A DNA stretch of 64,000 nt from NCBI GenBank assembly GCA_914767715.1, contig OU612069.1:15371387-15435386 (forward strand), read 5' to 3'. Positions 44,901 to 55,555 of the stretch are shown here, in pieces. Made by a program: the position numbers and the translations under genes. The stretch comes from Membranipora membranacea. Taxonomy: Eukaryota; Bryozoa; Gymnolaemata; Cheilostomatida; Membraniporidae. Under the pieces are notes generated by a model. It worked only from the letters and a program-made list of their open reading frames with translations. It made no database searches and had not been told where the DNA came from. Positions within the stretch are counted from its first letter, which is position 1, and each line of letters opens with the position of its first letter.

Positions 44901-47900
44901 ACAACAGGCTCCATGATTCAGTATTCAGCTTGACATGGAACCTCTGCCTCTTTGGTTTGATTGAGCTCAAACTTGTGGGAGGTTTGTTTCGAGTCAATCA
45001 TGAGCTCTTTTACTATAGTCCGGTGGCAGCCTATGCAAAATGTGGCTAGAAATGCAACTTCATTTACGATTTTGGATGGATAGGATTTGAAAGTTGTTTC
45101 AAACCCCATCCATCTAAAATCGTAAATAGGATAGTAAAATATCGATAGGAGGGGGCTGCCACCGGACTACTAGGATATCAGTTTTTACAGGCATTTTCAC
45201 TGGAAGAGGTCTGTATGGTAATCAACCTTAAAAACCAGTCGTTGCATGGAATATAAAAGATCGAATTACAATATAGAAGGTACCAGTCATCTGTATCATA
45301 TCTTACTTCCTATCTTAGCTCCTCAGAGTCGAGCATTTGGTAAACTTCAGCAGAATTTGATCCTTGAGACCGTCAGCACTGAAATTTCAAAAGACATCCT
45401 TCCTAACCAACTGAGTCTAACCATACTTCCTATTCTTAACCTGTCCTCTTCTCTCGAACAGATCTGAATAATGATGATGAGATCAACACTGAGGGAGGCA
45501 ACTCCGAGAGTCAGAGATTAGTTGTCTCTTCTTCCTATCAAAACAATCAGTCAGCTAGTATGGATAATAACAATAAGAAGTCATCATCAAGCAGACCCTC
45601 ACAGCCCGCTAGAGGTTAGTATATAAACCCCAATTTGTGCATGTACAATTTATCAGTTGAGGTTGGTTATCTTTGAGCCGTAGCGTTTGGATCAATCCAA
45701 ATGTGCTTGATTTCTCAGGATGAATGGCCACCCCACCTTCACTGAAAACGATGGCTTCTATCGGCAAAATTTAAATAGGTTGATTGTGCCACTTTGTGGC
45801 ACTGTTGCTAACCTGCCGAGAGACTATTTGTATCTCAGAGTGTATATACCCTACAGGAGGAAATATTAACAATAACCAAGTTTAGCTACTTTTGGGGTGA
45901 CTTAATGCTAGCTAGCAGTAGCACCAACTTATGTTACGGGGTCAAGCTAGCCATAAAAGCCTAAAAGTATGGTGTGGTATGGCATTTTAGTCCGATAGTC
46001 GGTGACTAGAATATACCCCCCACCTGATGCGTTTTATCCTGATCTCGAGTATTTAGGGTTTTTTGGAGGAAGTTTGGGTTGTGAAAAAGGTCACTGTGTT
46101 GTAAGAGTTACAAAAAGTTAGTGCTACATAAGTTGTGTCGTTGCATCACAGTTTGTTTATTTATGTGCCGTTCCATTTTGAATTCTTGTAAATGCACTTG
46201 TTATAGCTATATCAAAATTATTGTGAGTAACTTTTTAAACTAGAACTGAACTTTGTCCAAAACATTTAGCTGCTGTTTCAACAAAAAAAGCACAAAGATT
46301 TTGAGATAGTCAAGTATGTTTATCTAGTAGACATCATTTCACACTTGAGCAGACCCTACAGATGATTCATAAATCAAGTGCATTTATAGTTGAGAAACAG
46401 TTGCAGCTAATTACTAAATCTGCGAACCCCATTAATTATTATTCACCCAAAATTTGAATACCAGCTTTTCAACGTGGGTTGAATATAGCCTATCTTGACA
46501 AGCTTTGTTGGTAGAGGAGGAAGGGGGAGGGGCACCGAACCCCACCCACCAACAAAAATTGTCAAGACATGCTAGGTTGAATGATATATTTGAGGTGGAT
46601 GTTTTATGGATGGGCGCAGATGGTGGTATTGTTCATTTTTTTGGTTTTATCATCTAAAACCACTAAATATTGAAGTGAACAATAATAGGCTTTAGCACAC
46701 AATATTGTCTTTGAGATGGTGTATGTTTTGGTGAACTAGTTCTTTGTAAGTTTTTGACGGTAGTTGTGTGCTTCAAATTTGGGGGGGGGGGCAGGGGACT
46801 AAACCCCCCCCCCCCCCAACCAGCAAAGTTTGTCAAGACCAGCTTGGATGAGCTTGAATAAAACACTTGAAGTGGGTTTCTTTTATGGATGGGTGTAGAT
46901 TGAGGGGTTGATCATTTTTTTGGTTTTATTATCTAAAACCACGAAAACTTGACGTGAACAAACAATGGCTTTAGCACACAATACGGTCTTTGAGATATTG
47001 TGTGTATGTGTTGGTGGGATGGTTCATCGTAATGTTATGACATTTATCTTATGCTGCCAAAAAGCTCTAAGAAACTAAAAATCACAGGAAGTTAAATTTG
47101 CTGTGCAACTTGACAGTCTTGCGCGGCTACTGCTCAGTGATTTGATGTGTCTCTAATTCTCAGCAGCTCTCATTATGGAAGGAAGAGCCTGCTGATATGC
47201 AATTATTTTCACACTTAAATTTATCTCTCAAAAGGCCGCCAAGTGCAGAAATGTCTAAACTTGATGCCATCTTCAATACACCAAACACCCTTTGCAGAGA
47301 GTGGGTTGGCAGCATCTCAAAATTTAGATGTTTTTGGTTTGAAAACCTAAGGCTATGAAGTGGTCAATAATTAATAGGTAGCAACCAGGGAATTTAATAG
47401 CTTCATAATTTTAGTTAGAACAAAAGTGATGTAAAATAGATCAATACTTTTAATAAGGTTTTAGATTTAACAGGTGAACTTGTGGCCTTGATTATTTGTA
47501 TAGAGTACTAAGTGTTTCGCTGATACTTAATATGAATGTTGAGTGTTTGTTTTGCTCCGAAGTGAAAGTCCAACAACAAACACATAGAGCAGAATTATAT
47601 CCCATCTAGATCACTGTCTAGATCAAGGTTGATCTTAGTCTATGCTCCAAGATTTTTGCCCCCCGGTCGAGGGCCCCCCGGCCCCCCGGCTTGCTTTTGG
47701 ACTCGCAGCCCTCCACTGATAAGCCGCTATCTTTAGGGGGGAGCAAATCAAAATGAAGATGAACCCGATCAAAATTGATCGAATTTCCATCCATACATAC
47801 TACAATACTGGGTGAGGCATGGGTCACATCAACAATGATCCCTTATGACCGGGAAAAGCCTCCAAAACCTCAGACTCACTGTTAAATATCCATTCAAGGC

Positions 47901-50900
47901 ATTTGACCAAACCGCTAGACTTAGAGTCAATATGAAACTAAGAATAAAACACAGAATTGCGTACCATTGATGTCACAAGTAGTAATTATCTCTGCTCTAA
48001 GTCACTCTCTTCCACATTTATTAGCATCCATTTTATCACCACCATAATAGGGATGTACAAATTTAACATATCACTTTACATATCCAATAAGTGCAGAATA
48101 TTGTGACTTCATTTCTTTTAAATTAATTTAATTTCGTAATTTATATGATAATTTGTTTCTCTTTCATATAATTTATGTGATAATTTGTTTATCTTTTTCT
48201 TGCAGGATTGTCAACATATAACCCGGGTACATGTTGCTACTGTCTATCTCATATCTCATGTGCCAACGTTTTTCTGTGGATTACACTTGTTCTGGCACTC
48301 ATCGCCTGGAGTGTATCGATATGGATGAGCATAGATAATCTGGAGGAGTTCTCTCACATCAAAATAAGAACTGATTTTGGGTAAGTTGTGTGCGGATCTA
48401 AGTCTAATCACTTAGGATGTATTTGTTTTGGACTTCATGCCTCGGAACCTTACACTTTGTGCCAGCACTAAAGGTAGTGCTTCTGAAATTTGCTCCATAC
48501 AAGATTCTTTTCTGTCCTATTTGAAAAGGGTTCATTTTTACTGCTACGCGAATGAATGTGCAGTATGATATAGTAGGCAGTCTTTGCTTAGACTTGGTTG
48601 GAGTTACTTTGCAATAAGCTTGCAAGCTTATTAGTATATTATTGATGGCTCGGACTGTAGGGTAGCTTTTTATCGAGTAGGAATCATGAGTATTTCCCAA
48701 ACTCCCTGCTGAAGGCTAAGATTTCCAAGGAGTTGGCTCCTCAGATTTCTAAAGAGGACAACTCCTCAATATAGAAAGCCTTCATAAATGTTTACAAATC
48801 TAATAACACACTCAAGAACCCACTATTCTGGCCGCTACCTCATGCATTCCACTGATACTATACCATACCTTTTCCATTTGCCAACCACAATAAAACAACG
48901 CATATACTAAATTTAACCATTATACAACTTCTAGCATCAATAGTAATATTACCACTACGATAAGTAATATAAAATGTGTATATTTTTGTCCTAGTAGCAT
49001 CACATGTATGACTAGCCAATGTGTTGGCTCTAAACTGATTGGCTGTTGAGTGGGAAAAAGAGCCAATGCCAGGTCACTGAAGGTACAATATCAAGAGGTA
49101 CGTCCAGGAAATTACCATCCGGCCTGACATTGGCTCTCTCCCTCTCACCAGCCAGTAAGAGCCAATTTGCCAATCTATGACTACTACATAACATGTTTCG
49201 TCTATCTTTTCGTAGGATCAACGGGATGCCGTTCTCTGACATCACAGTGATGACGATATCAGTGTCGACTTTTCTATTTTCTATACTCTTCTTTGTGACA
49301 TCATCGTTTACATCAAACTCAGTCAGCTCTTATCATCTCCCTTCTAGTCAGCTGAACTCATGCGCTTACTGCGTCAACATCACCGTTAGTATTTAGCACT
49401 ATATAGTAATACACACTTAAGTACTTCATTTATTTAAAAATTATTGGTTGAATGACCAATGAATTTTTTAAAAAAAAATTCATTGGTTTTAACATTCAAT
49501 CTTGGCTATCAATTATTCGAACCAAAACTATTTGCAATTGTTCAACATTTTACATATAGTCTGATAATGCAATTCTCTCAATCCCGATGACCCTAGATCA
49601 AGCATGATCCAATTTGCCTGCATTTAGGTTTTGAGCCGTAGAATGGGAATGATTGCACCGCCGGCAAACTGGATCAAACTTGATCTATGATGACTCAGGC
49701 ATGCGCTATGATTGCAAGTCATCATATTTTTGTACAAGAGGAGATAACTCTCATTTACACAAACTACTTCTGCTCAGAGTAGCTGTGAGCAATGGTTATA
49801 TGTTTAAGCAGTTCACTTCAATTGAATAGTCTTAAGATACTATTGAATTCTTACTGTACACTGCTTTAAAGAAAACCTATCTTGTGACTCTAATTTCTTA
49901 TAATCTTTAATAGATGACTGTGTTCGGATGTATAGCTGTGATCTTGTGGACATTCATCATAGCTTTTACAATGATGCCTACCACCGTGCTGTCTGTGATA
50001 CATATACTGTACTCATCTGGCAGCGTCAGCTGTGTGCATCTACCCAGCTATGGTAAGTTTAAGTAATATTTTGTTTTTAGGAAGACCGGATGCAATGATA
50101 TACTTAGACACCGGACTAAATTACTATAATGTAAACCCTAAGCCTGTCAGGAAAGGATAGTAATTTTAACCACTCTATAAGTAGTGGCATTGAATTTATC
50201 GGGAAACAATTGTAGTTTCATTCCTAAATAAGAAATATGCAGAGTTTTTTCTGCATGCTTGCTCGTTCAAGCATGCAATGCATCGAGATTTGGTCAGGGC
50301 CTCTACTAAGCTCAGGCTACACCTCTTTGCTAAAAGGCTTTTACATCCCCAACATTGAATCAGTCAGACAACACCGCCTCATCATTCGGGTCCTCACTCG
50401 AAACCCCACAACTTCTCCATTATATAGCAATCTCCTGACACAACCGGCCATGAGAAAAGAAGCTACAGTACGAGCCAATTTCATGCGTGGGGCTGATCAG
50501 CCCTCAGCACACTGCTTGCAAATCGGTTCTGTGATGGGAGTCTCTCTGCATTGTAGCGACAGTGCCACAAACTGGTCCAATTGACCTATTAACATTTTGC
50601 CCATGAAAGCTTACTTTCTCCCGATGCGGGTCGAGTGACTTTTCCGTTCGAGAACTCAAGTGCATTTGAATTAGTTCAGTCACTACGTTGCAAAGATAAC
50701 CAACCTGTGCACAAAGTGAGCCCTAAGTCCAACATTGAAACCATGAATTATATTCGGAGTATTTATTTCTAGGTTTGGGTACATCGGATGCTGCTGTAGC
50801 TCTAGGAGATATCACATATCACTGTGATGAGGAACTGTCTGTCTGGTTAGATACCTCCTGGTATATGATGACTCCACTTCTAGTCAGTCTGGGATGTGCT

Positions 50901-51709
50901 CTACTCATCGAGATGCTCATGGTAAGGACAGAGATATCATAGAGTTTTATGTCACCGTACATTTATAAGCAATCTTCACTTTGGGAAATAAAACTGAACC
51001 AAAATCTGAAGAACAGAGCCAGCCTTGGGCAAAAGTTAAATGGTAAATTTGTCTCGAAAAAAGGAAAATCTTCGCTTAAGATTTCATTCCAACTAACCAA
51101 ATCTTTTCTTCAGCATTAAACACCAAATCTTCAATAAAATAAGCAGGTGCCTTGTATGTCTCATTCAAGCCAACTACTTTCAACAACAGAGGGCTTAGTA
51201 ATAAGTAATGAAATATTCTTAGCATCTTATACATTAAGTCTACAAAACTCTACAAAGTCTGCAAACTAATGGCAGAGTTTCTGGCTAGCAAAATGATGTT
51301 ATAATGCTCCTGATCCAAAACTTCGCAGTCTTTTCATAATAGGAAGATCTCCTTCAAAGTTCTATATATCGATGGTTCGGCAACTCCAATTTAATTCTGT
51401 GCAAATTTCACTTGATCATGACTCACCTAGTATGTGTGTTGGCTATGCAACCAATCTGAGCCAACACATGGGCTAGAGTTACCCTGCCACCCATCGGTTT
51501 CTATATTTGATTGTTGTGAATTTACAAGCTCTGATCACAAAAATTAATTTATTTCTCGCCTCATTATTTTGCAGATGGGTATTGTGGTGGTGTTCAGTTG
51601 TAATGGCAGACACTTATACGAGAGAATGGGTTATCTGACAAGTAGAAAAATGTCTAGTAAGGACAGCTCAGCTATGTCCGATGGAGAGCAGAAGCAACCA
51701 TTCATCTGA
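38917..51709 (+). CDS. Four-transmembrane PLP/M6-like protein with long cytoplasmic N-terminus
   Basis: Exons: 38917-39025, 42651-42767, 43994-44167, 45462-45614, 48206-48380, 49216-49384, 49914-50052, 50773-50921, 51575-51709; all GT-AG, phases agree, 439 aa. Residues 1-184 are polar and Pro/Ser-rich (MASSSYRDL at the start, PPYSPHEDEDR, TSPPPEG). Then comes TCCYCLSHISC, like the CCxxCL membrane-proximal start of PLP/M6 proteins. Four hydrophobic segments follow: VFLWITLVLALIAWSVSIWM, VSTFLFSILFFVTSSF, CIAVILWTFIIAFTMMPTT and LLVSLGCALLIEMLMMGIVV. The last extracellular loop has two cysteines (VSCVHL and YHCDEE), matching the disulfide-bearing second loop of PLP, and ends ..FSCNGRHLYERM. The C-terminus is EQKQPFI. 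The family fit rests on topology and cysteine placement and is moderate. The 184-residue N-terminal extension is unusual. Start Met at 38917 is in AAAAATGG context. A tiny upstream frame (ATGATGCTGTAA) precedes it. Confidence 0.6.
39140..39163 (+). CDS. Candidate 24 bp cassette microexon of the PLP/M6-like gene
   Basis: TTGATTTTAG acceptor, 24 nt, then CAAG|GTAAGTG donor. It enters and leaves in phase 1, exactly like the exons on either side, and would insert acidic EDSEIEIQ between exon 1 and exon 2. Predicted only from splice signals and phase. Confidence 0.4.
39546..39587 (+). CDS. Candidate 42 bp cassette exon of the PLP/M6-like gene
   Basis: TCGTTTTTAG acceptor, 42 nt open in phase 1 (FKTDNANGRMNYY), donor TTATC|GTAAGT. 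Symmetric phase 1, so it can be included or skipped without changing the downstream frame. No transcript evidence. Confidence 0.4.
40635..40758 (+). CDS. Candidate alternative first coding exon of the PLP/M6-like gene
   Basis: An ATG at 40635 opens a 41-codon frame (MQVENAVYFSHADSNLILTT, then VTVDGSQQDLSQDY) ending at GATT|GTGAGT in phase 1, the phase required by the exon at 42651. A stop lies in frame eight codons upstream of the ATG, so it could be a true start. It would replace the MASSSYRDL N-terminus with an unrelated one, from a separate promoter. Alternatively it may be an internal exon using the CATGCAG acceptor, but that would be phase 0 and would not fit exon 1. Confidence 0.4.
40812..41305. 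repeat. Degenerate ~170 bp tandem repeat
   Basis: Units begin AACC(C/T)GTTAATTTAGC at 40817, 40979, 41157 and 41216 (the last two partly deleted). They share GAGT(T/G)CGAGTCTC, GATTTATCA and TTTCACCACTC. Non-coding, in intron 1 of the PLP/M6-like gene. Confidence 0.75.
41605..41885. repeat. Diverged direct repeat of ~140 bp
   Basis: Two old copies share CATGACATCAT, CTGTTT(T/C)T.GGG, AACTG(A/T)CATAT and TTTCTACAGATTTCTA-like words. Non-coding. Confidence 0.5.
42239..42358. mobile_element. Small MITE, copy 1 (inverted ends with GATCCAGTTTGC)
   Basis: Ends AATCAAGCGTGATCCAGTTT and AGCAAATTGGATCAAACTTT are inverted repeats. Their ends and core match the element at 49594-49687. About 120 bp, intronic. 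Confidence 0.65.
45016..45169. mobile_element. MITE with 16 bp TAGTCCGGTGGCAGCC ends
   Basis: TAGTCCGGTGGCAGCC (45016-45031) is exactly mirrored at 45154-45169, with CTA directly outside both ends as a likely target duplication. Internally ATTTACGATTTTGGATGG pairs with CCATCTAAAATCGTAAAT, so most of the 154 bp can fold into a hairpin. Superfamily not assignable. Confidence 0.75.
45660..45850 (+). repeat. SINE/MITE-like family A, diverged copy
   Basis: Shares GGTTATCTTTGAGCCGTAGC-type start, TTTGGATCAATCCAAATGTG, TGCCACTTTGTGGCAC and GAGAGACTATTTGTATCTCA with 19505-19697. In the intron after exon 45462-45614 of the PLP/M6-like gene. Confidence 0.65.
46480..47040. repeat. Tandem duplication of ~300 bp with C/G homopolymer tracts
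   Basis: Both copies contain TTGTCAAGAC, TTTTATGGATGGGTG-like, TTTTTTTGGTTTTAT then ATCTAAAACCAC, and GGCTTTAGCACACAATA. The junction has an unbroken run of G (46782-46791) and one of C (about 46805-46818), which could form unusual structures. Non-coding. Confidence 0.7.
49459..49490. repeat. Short palindrome in PLP/M6-like intron
   Basis: ACCAATGAATTTTTT is mirrored by AAAAAATTCATTGGT. It lies about 75 bp after the donor of exon 49216-49384. Function unknown. Confidence 0.6.
49594..49687. mobile_element. Small MITE, copy 2
   Basis: The left end TAGATCAAGCATGATCCAAT and right end reading inward TAGATCAAGTTTGATCCAGT match at about 23 of 27 positions. The core shares GCCTGCA(A/T)TTAGG with 42239-42358. 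94 bp, non-coding. Confidence 0.7.
50237..50490 (+). pseudogene. Possible decayed LINE C-terminal fragment
   Basis: The frame reads ESVRQHRLIIRVLTRNPTTS with PLYSNLLTQPAMRKEATVRA following. This resembles the R..A.R..TG...TTP...L block near the C-terminus of several LINE reverse transcriptases. It runs directly into the family A repeat, so part of the open frame is repeat sequence. Weak call. Confidence 0.25.
50490..50705 (-). repeat. SINE/MITE-like family A, full copy in opposite orientation
   Basis: Contains GAGTCTCTCTGCATTGTAGC, CAGTGCCACAAACTGGTCCA and ends TTGCAAAGATAACCAACC, the reverse complement of the start of the 19505 copy. About 215 bp in an intron of the PLP/M6-like gene. Confidence 0.65.
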
Positions 51710-52450
51710 TTGCATAGATGTCTCTAAGAAGTCGAATGTGAATCGAGTTTGACTCTCTCTGTCAACGTTGACAGTCTATACCCTTTTCCATCAATGCAAG
51801 TGTGACAGTAGGGTCGATGGGTCAACTCAAAACACTGCCTAATATCATCCAACTGTATCATTCTGGTCATATAAATAGTAACAAACAAGGCCTTTTAACT
51901 GCTGAAGACCAAATTTGGATATATGATATTCTCATTTTAAACTATCTGCTGTTTTGTATCGTTCAATGAATCTTAGTAGACCATTATTACTTAGTGTAAA
52001 TACATTTTCAGTTTATTGAGCGAGTAATGAATGAACCATGTTTTAAATGAATACCTTGGAATCCCACCTGATATCGGATATTGCTTACACCACATATCAA
52101 TGATACTTTATTTGTAGTTCTGATTATTATAACTCGCTGTTTCCAGTATCTGGTTTGTATTGATGAGAAGTAGGTTTCGACTACCAATTTTCCGCTTATT
52201 TTGTACTTGTCTGATGTCGATATTGTGAGCCAACCTTTCAAATTGTTGATATTCATATTTCTCATATTTTATACACAACATGGGCTCATTGCATATTGAT
52301 ATCAATCTTCGCCAAAATGTTTCATATTGAGGCCTCTCTCTTTTTTTGAGTTAAGGGAATGTAACTTAATATCTTGTCTCGTTTTTTATACTTGAAATAC
52401 ATGGGCTGAATTTTTGTGTACGTTATCACATCCTAAAATATTTACTTGCA

Positions 52451-52456
52451 AATAAA
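52451..52456 (+). terminator. Polyadenylation signal of the PLP/M6-like gene
   Basis: AATAAA about 740 bp after the stop codon, followed by a GT-rich stretch (GTTGTCATTTGTC, AAAAGTGTGC). It is the first canonical signal on this strand after the gene that I noticed. Confidence 0.55.
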
Positions 52457-55400
52457 GTTGTCATTTGTCTATAAAAGTGTGCATAATATAATCTTTACTT
52501 CCTAGAGAAATTTAATTACTACTCTCTGTCTAATTAACTATGAGTTGTCCTTCCTTCACTGCTCTGTCTTTGGATATCAATTTAGTGTAGCAAAAGACAA
52601 CCTTTTGTTGGAGGTCTTGATGAGCAGGTTTAAGTGAATTAAATTACATATAGAGATAGTTTGGAGTCAAGCCATCCTGACAGGATTTCTATCATGTCAT
52701 CGACTGTAACCTGCAAGGGTACATTTTGGATATTCCAAAATAATGAATGGATTATTTTACTCTAACTGAAACGAGAGAGTTTCAATTTTCTAAATATTGT
52801 GCTTAGGAAAAGATTTCCTCAATAATGACATCTTTACATTGATATGGGGTCTAACTTTATCTCAGGAGTGACTTATAAAGACTCCTCTCACTCTAAAATC
52901 TAGTTATTTGTTTTTTATGGCTCAAGTTTCAATGGCAAAATGCTCTTCATCCAGGGTCATTATTCCCCATTCCGTCACTTCTCTGATCCAGTCATACTAG
53001 AGGGTTCCATCACGCAGTCCATGCACTGTTACTATACTCTTATCATATCACTATCATACCAGTTCATCCTTCACTTCATTGGAAATCCAGGTGCGTGGTC
53101 AGAAAATTATAAAGCTTAAAAGTCAAAGCTGAAAAAGGGCCGAACAGGCTGCCATGGAACTGGCCAACATCCAGCAACAGTCTTATGAAAGAGGTAAAAC
53201 CTATTTTGAACCCTTTCGTAAGACTGTCGTACAGAGTGATTTAGATGTGACGTCACCATTTATATTACTTTATTTTAGAATGGGATTAAAAATGGGTATC
53301 AAAGAAACTGTTATGCAGTTAACAAACAAAACACTAACTGAATTGTACCAGGCTGCCAGCGGGTCAAAAACTGGTCTCAAAGCCACTCTACAGCTATCAT
53401 GAAACTCACTTATTTTTTTACATCATGTGGTGGACCGTGCAATGATCTCAGCTACTCTCAGCCAAGCGATAATCGAGGACGATCATCTAAAGTGACAGAT
53501 TAATTATGTACCTTCATTTTAAAGAATCAATTTCTACGATTAGTAAGTAAAATAAGACTACACTCAAATTTCTCGCCATCAAACACCTAATCAAATGGTA
53601 AATGCAAGCTTTAAAGGATGCTAGAAAGCATTTAAAACTCCAAGTGACTTTGATCCTGAGCTGCCAAAGTCCTCAATTTGAGAGCAACCGCTCACTGTAA
53701 AAGGACCCAGTCACGACTATCACAGGATTGCTAGGAAATGCACCAGGTAAGTCCATCACAAAGCCTGTCCGAATACAATGTCTTTTGTTGAACATCCCAA
53801 GCACCAGGACGAGAATATTGAAGCTACCCAGATGGTTTGTTTGCCCGAAGCATCAGGGTGGTTTATATGGTACCATTCCCAGTAAGGATAAAGAAAGAGA
53901 ATCTGATGCGGTACTCAGTGGATAATACATATTATTATACAAATTTTAGATGCGAGCGACTGCAGAATTTGATGAACATAGCAAACTAAATTGTTTAAAG
54001 TTGCATTAGATATTTGTTTGATGTTTGATTTTATTTGATTCATTTGATTTTAACAGATTTAAAGCCATGGAAGTAGTGGTATAATATTGTTTTGTGGAAC
54101 ACAAACAGGTTGTGGACCAAGCTAAGTGCATTCATTAACTTCGCGCCATAGTAAACATTGAAGAATACATATTGAAATGGAAACAACAGTTTTGGACCAG
54201 AAATATGAGTGTGAGCTTTGATCAGTGTATTGACTTTTTGGAAAATCCATGCACCTGTTTGTGTCTCTACCTTATTTACCCTATTTACTTAATCGAAGTG
54301 GAGACGTAATGTAAATGAAAAAGCAGATTTTTTGATGTTAGAGCTTTTTTTATTTTCAGTTTCTTCTTTTGAAATTCAAAAACTGAATTATATCTTGATT
54401 AAAATAATTTAACTTTGACATAAATGATATTGGATACTATCAATCTCAAATTGCAACACATAGATATATTGTATTTATCGGAGTCAGGAGAGACCTAGAA
54501 ACTTTAACACACTTGAGGTACCCGAGCTCCAATACTGCATTTAAATTTGGAGATATGTGGTTGCATTTGATGCAGGGCAAACCCTTCTTGCATGTGCAGT
54601 GTAACGCCCTGAGAATAATTGTGCATGCTCGCAACCATTCCTAGTTTTTTCTGCTAGGCAGTCTACTCCATTCTGTATATTCACACTAAAATAAATATAT
54701 ATATGAATATATATGTAAAAAAATGATTATTTTTCATAGCAGACTTTTAATTGTTTGTTCTGAATTCCTCTCAAAAGATTTATTTATCAACAGATCGTTT
54801 TAGGATACTGCTAAAAATTTAAGTTGTGCTTGATTCAGTTTTGTTGTTCTTGATGAACAACCAGGGACTGAAACTTGCTGTTTGTGAAGAAACAGACGAT
54901 TGGGCTGCCCCTAAAGAAGGACGCAAGGTGCCCTAAATCCTCATACTGAGAATGTGATACATCCTAGAAAACTAGAATGCATCCTAGAGGTGAGGCCATG
55001 GTGGACCTCCTAATCGTGGGTGTGCAGCGAGCTGCCAAAACTGAACTGGCACCAATCGGCAATTGGCAGTGACACTTTGATCTTAGCCAATAGGCCGAGA
55101 AGCGATCTTCGACCAGAGACTGAAACTTCGTTACCATGTGTTGAATTTAAATATGTGAAACTGTTTTAGTAATAAGCTACTCTAAAATTATTAATATGAA
55201 ACTGCATGTAAACTCACTTGTTTTCTCCACATATAATTTGACGGTCAGAGTCAGCCTGGAAACATATAGTTATAGGAGAGCATTCTAAAAAAAGAAGTGA
55301 AAATGGGCATTAATAACCAACTGTGTGTGATAGATTGGATTACAAAAAATCCTGATATTTGAGGTTAGTCCTCATAGGTAATGGTCTGAGCGGATCAAGG

Positions 55401-55555
55401 TCAAGCTAGCCTAATTAGGGACGACTGACTGGCTGTGTGTGTTTGTCACAAAGCGTTAGGGAAAACATCCAATATTTAGCGAATGTCCATTGCATCAACC
55501 CCCATCCACATTAATTACAACTATTAACATCTTTTCATATCAAAACATTATCATA
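52457..55555. other. Convergent intergenic region
   Basis: Lies between the 3' ends of the PLP/M6-like gene and the secreted-protein gene. A frame at 53154-53402 (from MELANIQQQSYERGKTYF) has coding-like composition but matches no family I recognise and has no splice context. No RNA gene or clear repeat was seen. Confidence 0.35.

Noticed and set aside
48404-48700. 98-codon minus-strand frame
   Set aside because: Antisense to an intron of the PLP/M6-like gene with no motif or splice context.
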